A DNA stretch of 32,889 nt from positions 1-32,889 of the forward strand of contig JANYAS010000073.1 in assembly GCA_025361205.1 (NCBI GenBank). The letters run 5' to 3'. Positions 31,052-32,889 of this stretch are shown here, piece by piece (positions within the stretch are counted from its first letter, which is position 1; each line of letters starts with the position of its first letter). The translations under genes and the position numbers were made by a program. This DNA comes from Holophagaceae bacterium (lineage in GTDB: Bacteria > Acidobacteriota > Holophagae > Holophagales > Holophagaceae). Below the pieces are notes generated by a model. That model made no database searches. It saw only the letters and a program-made list of their open reading frames with translations, and had not been told where the DNA came from.

Positions 31052-31071
31052 TTCGTGATGATAGTCACGAA
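31052..31071. promoter_or_regulatory. CRP/FNR-family operator-like palindrome
   Basis: TTCGTGATGATAGTCACGAA is a perfect 7-bp inverted repeat with a 6-base spacer, and contains the core GTGA-N6-TCAC of CRP-type sites. It is in the AT-rich gap between the ferredoxin gene (start 30938, 114 bases away) and the cytochrome c gene (start 31228, about 157 bases away). CRP-family proteins often respond to redox state, nitric oxide or cAMP. No such regulator is in the window. Confidence 0.55.
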
Positions 31072-31227
31072 CGACTAGACCTTTTTCATCACCCTCCCAT
31101 CATCTATCTCAGCGGTGCTTGAACAGGGCCCGCTATCAATGCCTCGATCAGCCAATCCCCCGAGGCCGTCCGAATGAGCAGTACGTGACGCCCCCGTTCC
31201 TCAACCCCCAAAGAAAGGAAGTGCTCC

Positions 31228-31548
31228 ATGCGGAACACCCTGAAACTCCTCGCCGTCATCGCCATGCTCACGGTCCCTCTGGCCGCCCAGGGCGGCAGCG
31301 ATACCAAAGGCAAGTTCTTCTTCAAGAAAAACTGCAAGTCCTGCCACGTGGCGGGCGGCAGCGCCAAAGAGATCACCCCCCTCTCCAAGACCCAAGCCCA
31401 GTGGAAGGCCTACTTCGCGGCCGGCAAGCACAAGAAGGGCGCCGAGAAGCTCGAAACGGTCCTGAAGCCCGAGCAGGTCAAGGACGTGCAGACCTTCCTC
31501 GTCAACCACGCCTCGGACTCCCCCCAGCCCGAAACCTGCGGCGGCTGA
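31228..31548 (+). CDS. Small monohaem c-type cytochrome
   Basis: A 106-residue exported protein. Residues 1-20 are a signal peptide, cut near ALA-type LAAQ. The single haem motif is Cys36-Lys-Ser-Cys39-His40. The following 66 residues have no Met, so the sixth iron ligand is not the usual class I methionine; a His or Lys of the Lys-rich part (KHKKGAEK, LVNHASD) or no ligand at all are possible. A final Cys-Gly-Gly is odd for a soluble cytochrome. ATG at 31228 with AAAGGAAG upstream. It precedes an outer-membrane barrel by 54 bases, suggesting a periplasmic electron carrier working with it. Confidence 0.88.
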   Translation: MRNTLKLLAVIAMLTVPLAAQGGSDTKGKFFFKKNCKSCHVAGGSAKEITPLSKTQAQWKAYFAAGKHKKGAEKLETVLKPEQVKDVQTFLVNHASDSPQPETCGG

Positions 31549-31602
31549 TTCTCGCTCCCTGACGCTCTTTCTCTTCCCCTTCCCCCCATCTGGAGACACA
31601 TC

Positions 31603-32889
31603 ATGAACTCCCGAATCACCCTCGCCCTCGTCGCCATGCTGGCGCCATCGGCCCTCAGCGCCCAGTCCAACGAGGACCTGCAGAAGCAGATCGAAGGCTT
31701 GAAGCAGCAGATCAAGGCGGTCGAAGAAAAGGCTGCCGCGGCCCAGGAAGTTGATACGCGCCTGGTCAAGGTCGAGACCAAGGTCGCCGGCGACAACATC
31801 CAGTGGGGCGGTGATCTCCGCACCCGCTTCGAAAGCAGCAAGTGGGGCTTCAAGCCCTACCAGCAGTTCATGGGCTTCATCCAGAACCCCGGCCCTGGCC
31901 CGGCCACCGGCATGCCCATGCCCGTGGCCCAGCAGGTCCAGGCCCAGGATTGGACCAACTCCGTCCAGTGGTCCACCCGCCTGCGCCTGAAGATGGGCAT
32001 TGCCATCAACGAGCATGCCAAGATCATGGGCCGTCTCTCGATGTACAAGGTCCATGGCGGCGCCGATGTGCCCACCTTCAACGGCTCGCCCAACACCGTC
32101 TCCAACTCCTTCAACGACACCAAGGTACCCAGTAACGATGTGCTCCGCGTGGAGCGCGCCAGCCTGGTCTACGACTTCCCCGTGGGCATCCTCTCCATCG
32201 GTCGCCAGAACACCTCGGACGGTCCGCCGTTTGAAGTGAGGGAAGGCACCGAGCGCCAGGCCACGCCGCAGGCACTGGCCGTGAACGCCGAGGTGGACGG
32301 TATCGGCTTCAAGTTCCAGCTCGACAAGATCGGCCTGCCCGAAGGCACCCTGCTGGGCATCTGCTACGGCGTGGGCTATGAGTCCGGCTTCGGCGGCGGC
32401 GGTTCCACTCGAACCAATGCGGCGGTGGTGGGCTTCAATTTCAGTAACGCCACCATGGCGAATCCCGCCAACGCCAGCCTGCAGGTCAACGCCATCGGGC
32501 CCCTGAAGGACAGCACCGTACTCGGCGCCATGTTCGACATGCCCCTGCTGTTCCAGCTCGGCGAGTCCGTCCAGAGCGCGAACTTCTACCTGGGCTACAA
32601 CCGCATGGGCAACATGACGGACATCCCGTACGGCACCACCAACAACTTCCCCGTGCCCGCCACCCCGGGCATGGGCGGCATGCCCAGCACGCAATTCGTG
32701 ACCGCCACCAACAACCTTGGCGACATCGACCAGTGGACGGCGACCTGGAAGCATAAGATTGGCGACACCTTCACCTACTTCGCCAGCTATGGCCGCATCA
32801 AGACCCTTCCGAATGGCAAGCAGAGCCAGTACGGCGCCTACTGGAACTTCCCGGCGGTCATGCCCCCGGGCTACCCCTCCGGTCCGAAC
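31603..32889 (+). CDS. DUF3373-like outer-membrane beta-barrel (3' end cut by window)
   Basis: The frame is open from the ATG at 31603 (GGAG upstream) to the last base, 429 codons. Residues 1-20 are a signal peptide, residues about 22-60 a short coiled coil (EDLQKQIEGLKQQIKAVEEKAA), then alternating strands rich in aromatic and Gly/Asn residues, beginning IQWGGDLRTRFESS, which is typical of porins with an N-terminal trimerisation coil and of DUF3373 proteins. Motifs such as WSTRLRLKMGIAINEHAKIMGRLSMYK and SIGRQNTSDGPPF support a barrel. Together with the preceding cytochrome this may be part of a route for metals or electrons across the outer membrane. DUF3373 naming is from recollection of family features. 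Confidence 0.8.
   Translation, partial: MNSRITLALVAMLAPSALSAQSNEDLQKQIEGLKQQIKAVEEKAAAAQEVDTRLVKVETKVAGDNIQWGGDLRTRFESSKWGFKPYQQFMGFIQNPGPGPATGMPMPVAQQVQAQDWTNSVQWSTRLRLKMGIAINEHAKIMGRLSMYKVHGGADVPTFNGSPNTVSNSFNDTKVPSNDVLRVERASLVYDFPVGILSIGRQNTSDGPPFEVREGTERQATPQALAVNAEVDGIGFKFQLDKIGLPEGTLLGICYGVGYESGFGGGGSTRTNAAVVGFNFSNATMANPANASLQVNAIGPLKDSTVLGAMFDMPLLFQLGESVQSANFYLGYNRMGNMTDIPYGTTNNFPVPATPGMGGMPSTQFVTATNNLGDIDQWTATWKHKIGDTFTYFASYGRIKTLPNGKQSQYGAYWNFPAVMPPGYPSGPN

Noticed and set aside
31104..31388. 94-codon minus-strand frame whose end (GRHVLLIRTASGDWLIEAL) looks protein-like
   Set aside because: Most of it is antisense to the cytochrome gene and only about 40 codons lie in the gap; no ribosome site and no known domain, so it may be chance or a decayed fragment.
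31201..32754. 517-codon open frame on the - strand
   Set aside because: Antisense to the cytochrome c and barrel genes; both of these have signal peptides and ribosome sites.

Overview
The window is a 32.9 kb GC-rich, densely coding bacterial segment. No tRNA, rRNA, CRISPR array, insertion sequence or prophage block was recognised. The gene content points to an acidobacterium of the Holophaga/Geothrix type: a PilT like those of Myxococcus/Geobacter, an outer-membrane beta-barrel resembling DUF3373 proteins next to a small c-type cytochrome, a menaquinone-type methyltransferase, large soluble acyl-CoA dehydrogenases, and a sensor with a CxxC-KKIRDD-type Cys domain. This assignment is inference; no 16S gene is present.

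Layout. 1-1679 (+): end of pilT, an HU/IHF-like protein and a DUF493 protein. 1717-3618 (-): a secreted YHS-like metal-binding protein with its own promoter and structured leader, and asnS. 3619-3838: an intergenic tandem/inverted repeat. 3839-9800 (-): a tightly packed signalling operon in the order PilZ protein, cheY, CheZ-like phosphatase, triple-CheW scaffold, cheA, CheW-CheZ fusion; several junctions overlap by 4 bases. 9945-13562 (+): pyrR, pyrB, an ORF6N-domain gene and gpmI. 13638-17426 (+): a Cache-type membrane protein with a four-cysteine tail, a small P-loop kinase and an acyl-CoA dehydrogenase. 17486-19439 (+): an Aer-like PAS protein overlapping a chemoreceptor with a zinc-binding CZB tail, a split energy-taxis receptor like Campylobacter CetB/CetA. 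19443-22055: menG (-) and a second acyl-CoA dehydrogenase (+). 22254-25643 (-): a FecR/DUF6600 envelope protein, a secreted unknown and TatD. 25706-30497 (+): a beta-propeller sensor kinase, moaA and mobA. 30561-30938 (-): a thioredoxin-like [2Fe-2S] ferredoxin. 31228-end (+): a small cytochrome c and a beta-barrel cut by the window edge.

The strongest theme is sensing and taxis. The che cluster has CheA, CheY, four CheW domains and two CheZ-like phosphatase modules but no CheR, CheB or receptor; the receptor pair lies 8 kb away. One CheZ-like protein carries an N-terminal peptide matching the CheY-P docking peptide of FliM, and the other module is fused to CheW, so CheY-P removal may be sited at two places. 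Other unusual items are an 81-bp palindrome-rich in-frame insert in the ORF6N gene, a hairpin that presents the Shine-Dalgarno of the P-loop kinase in its loop and is crossed by a small upstream reading frame, a CRP-type palindrome between the ferredoxin and the cytochrome/porin genes, and an 11-bp direct repeat flanking a GC hairpin between the PilZ/che operon and pyrRB.
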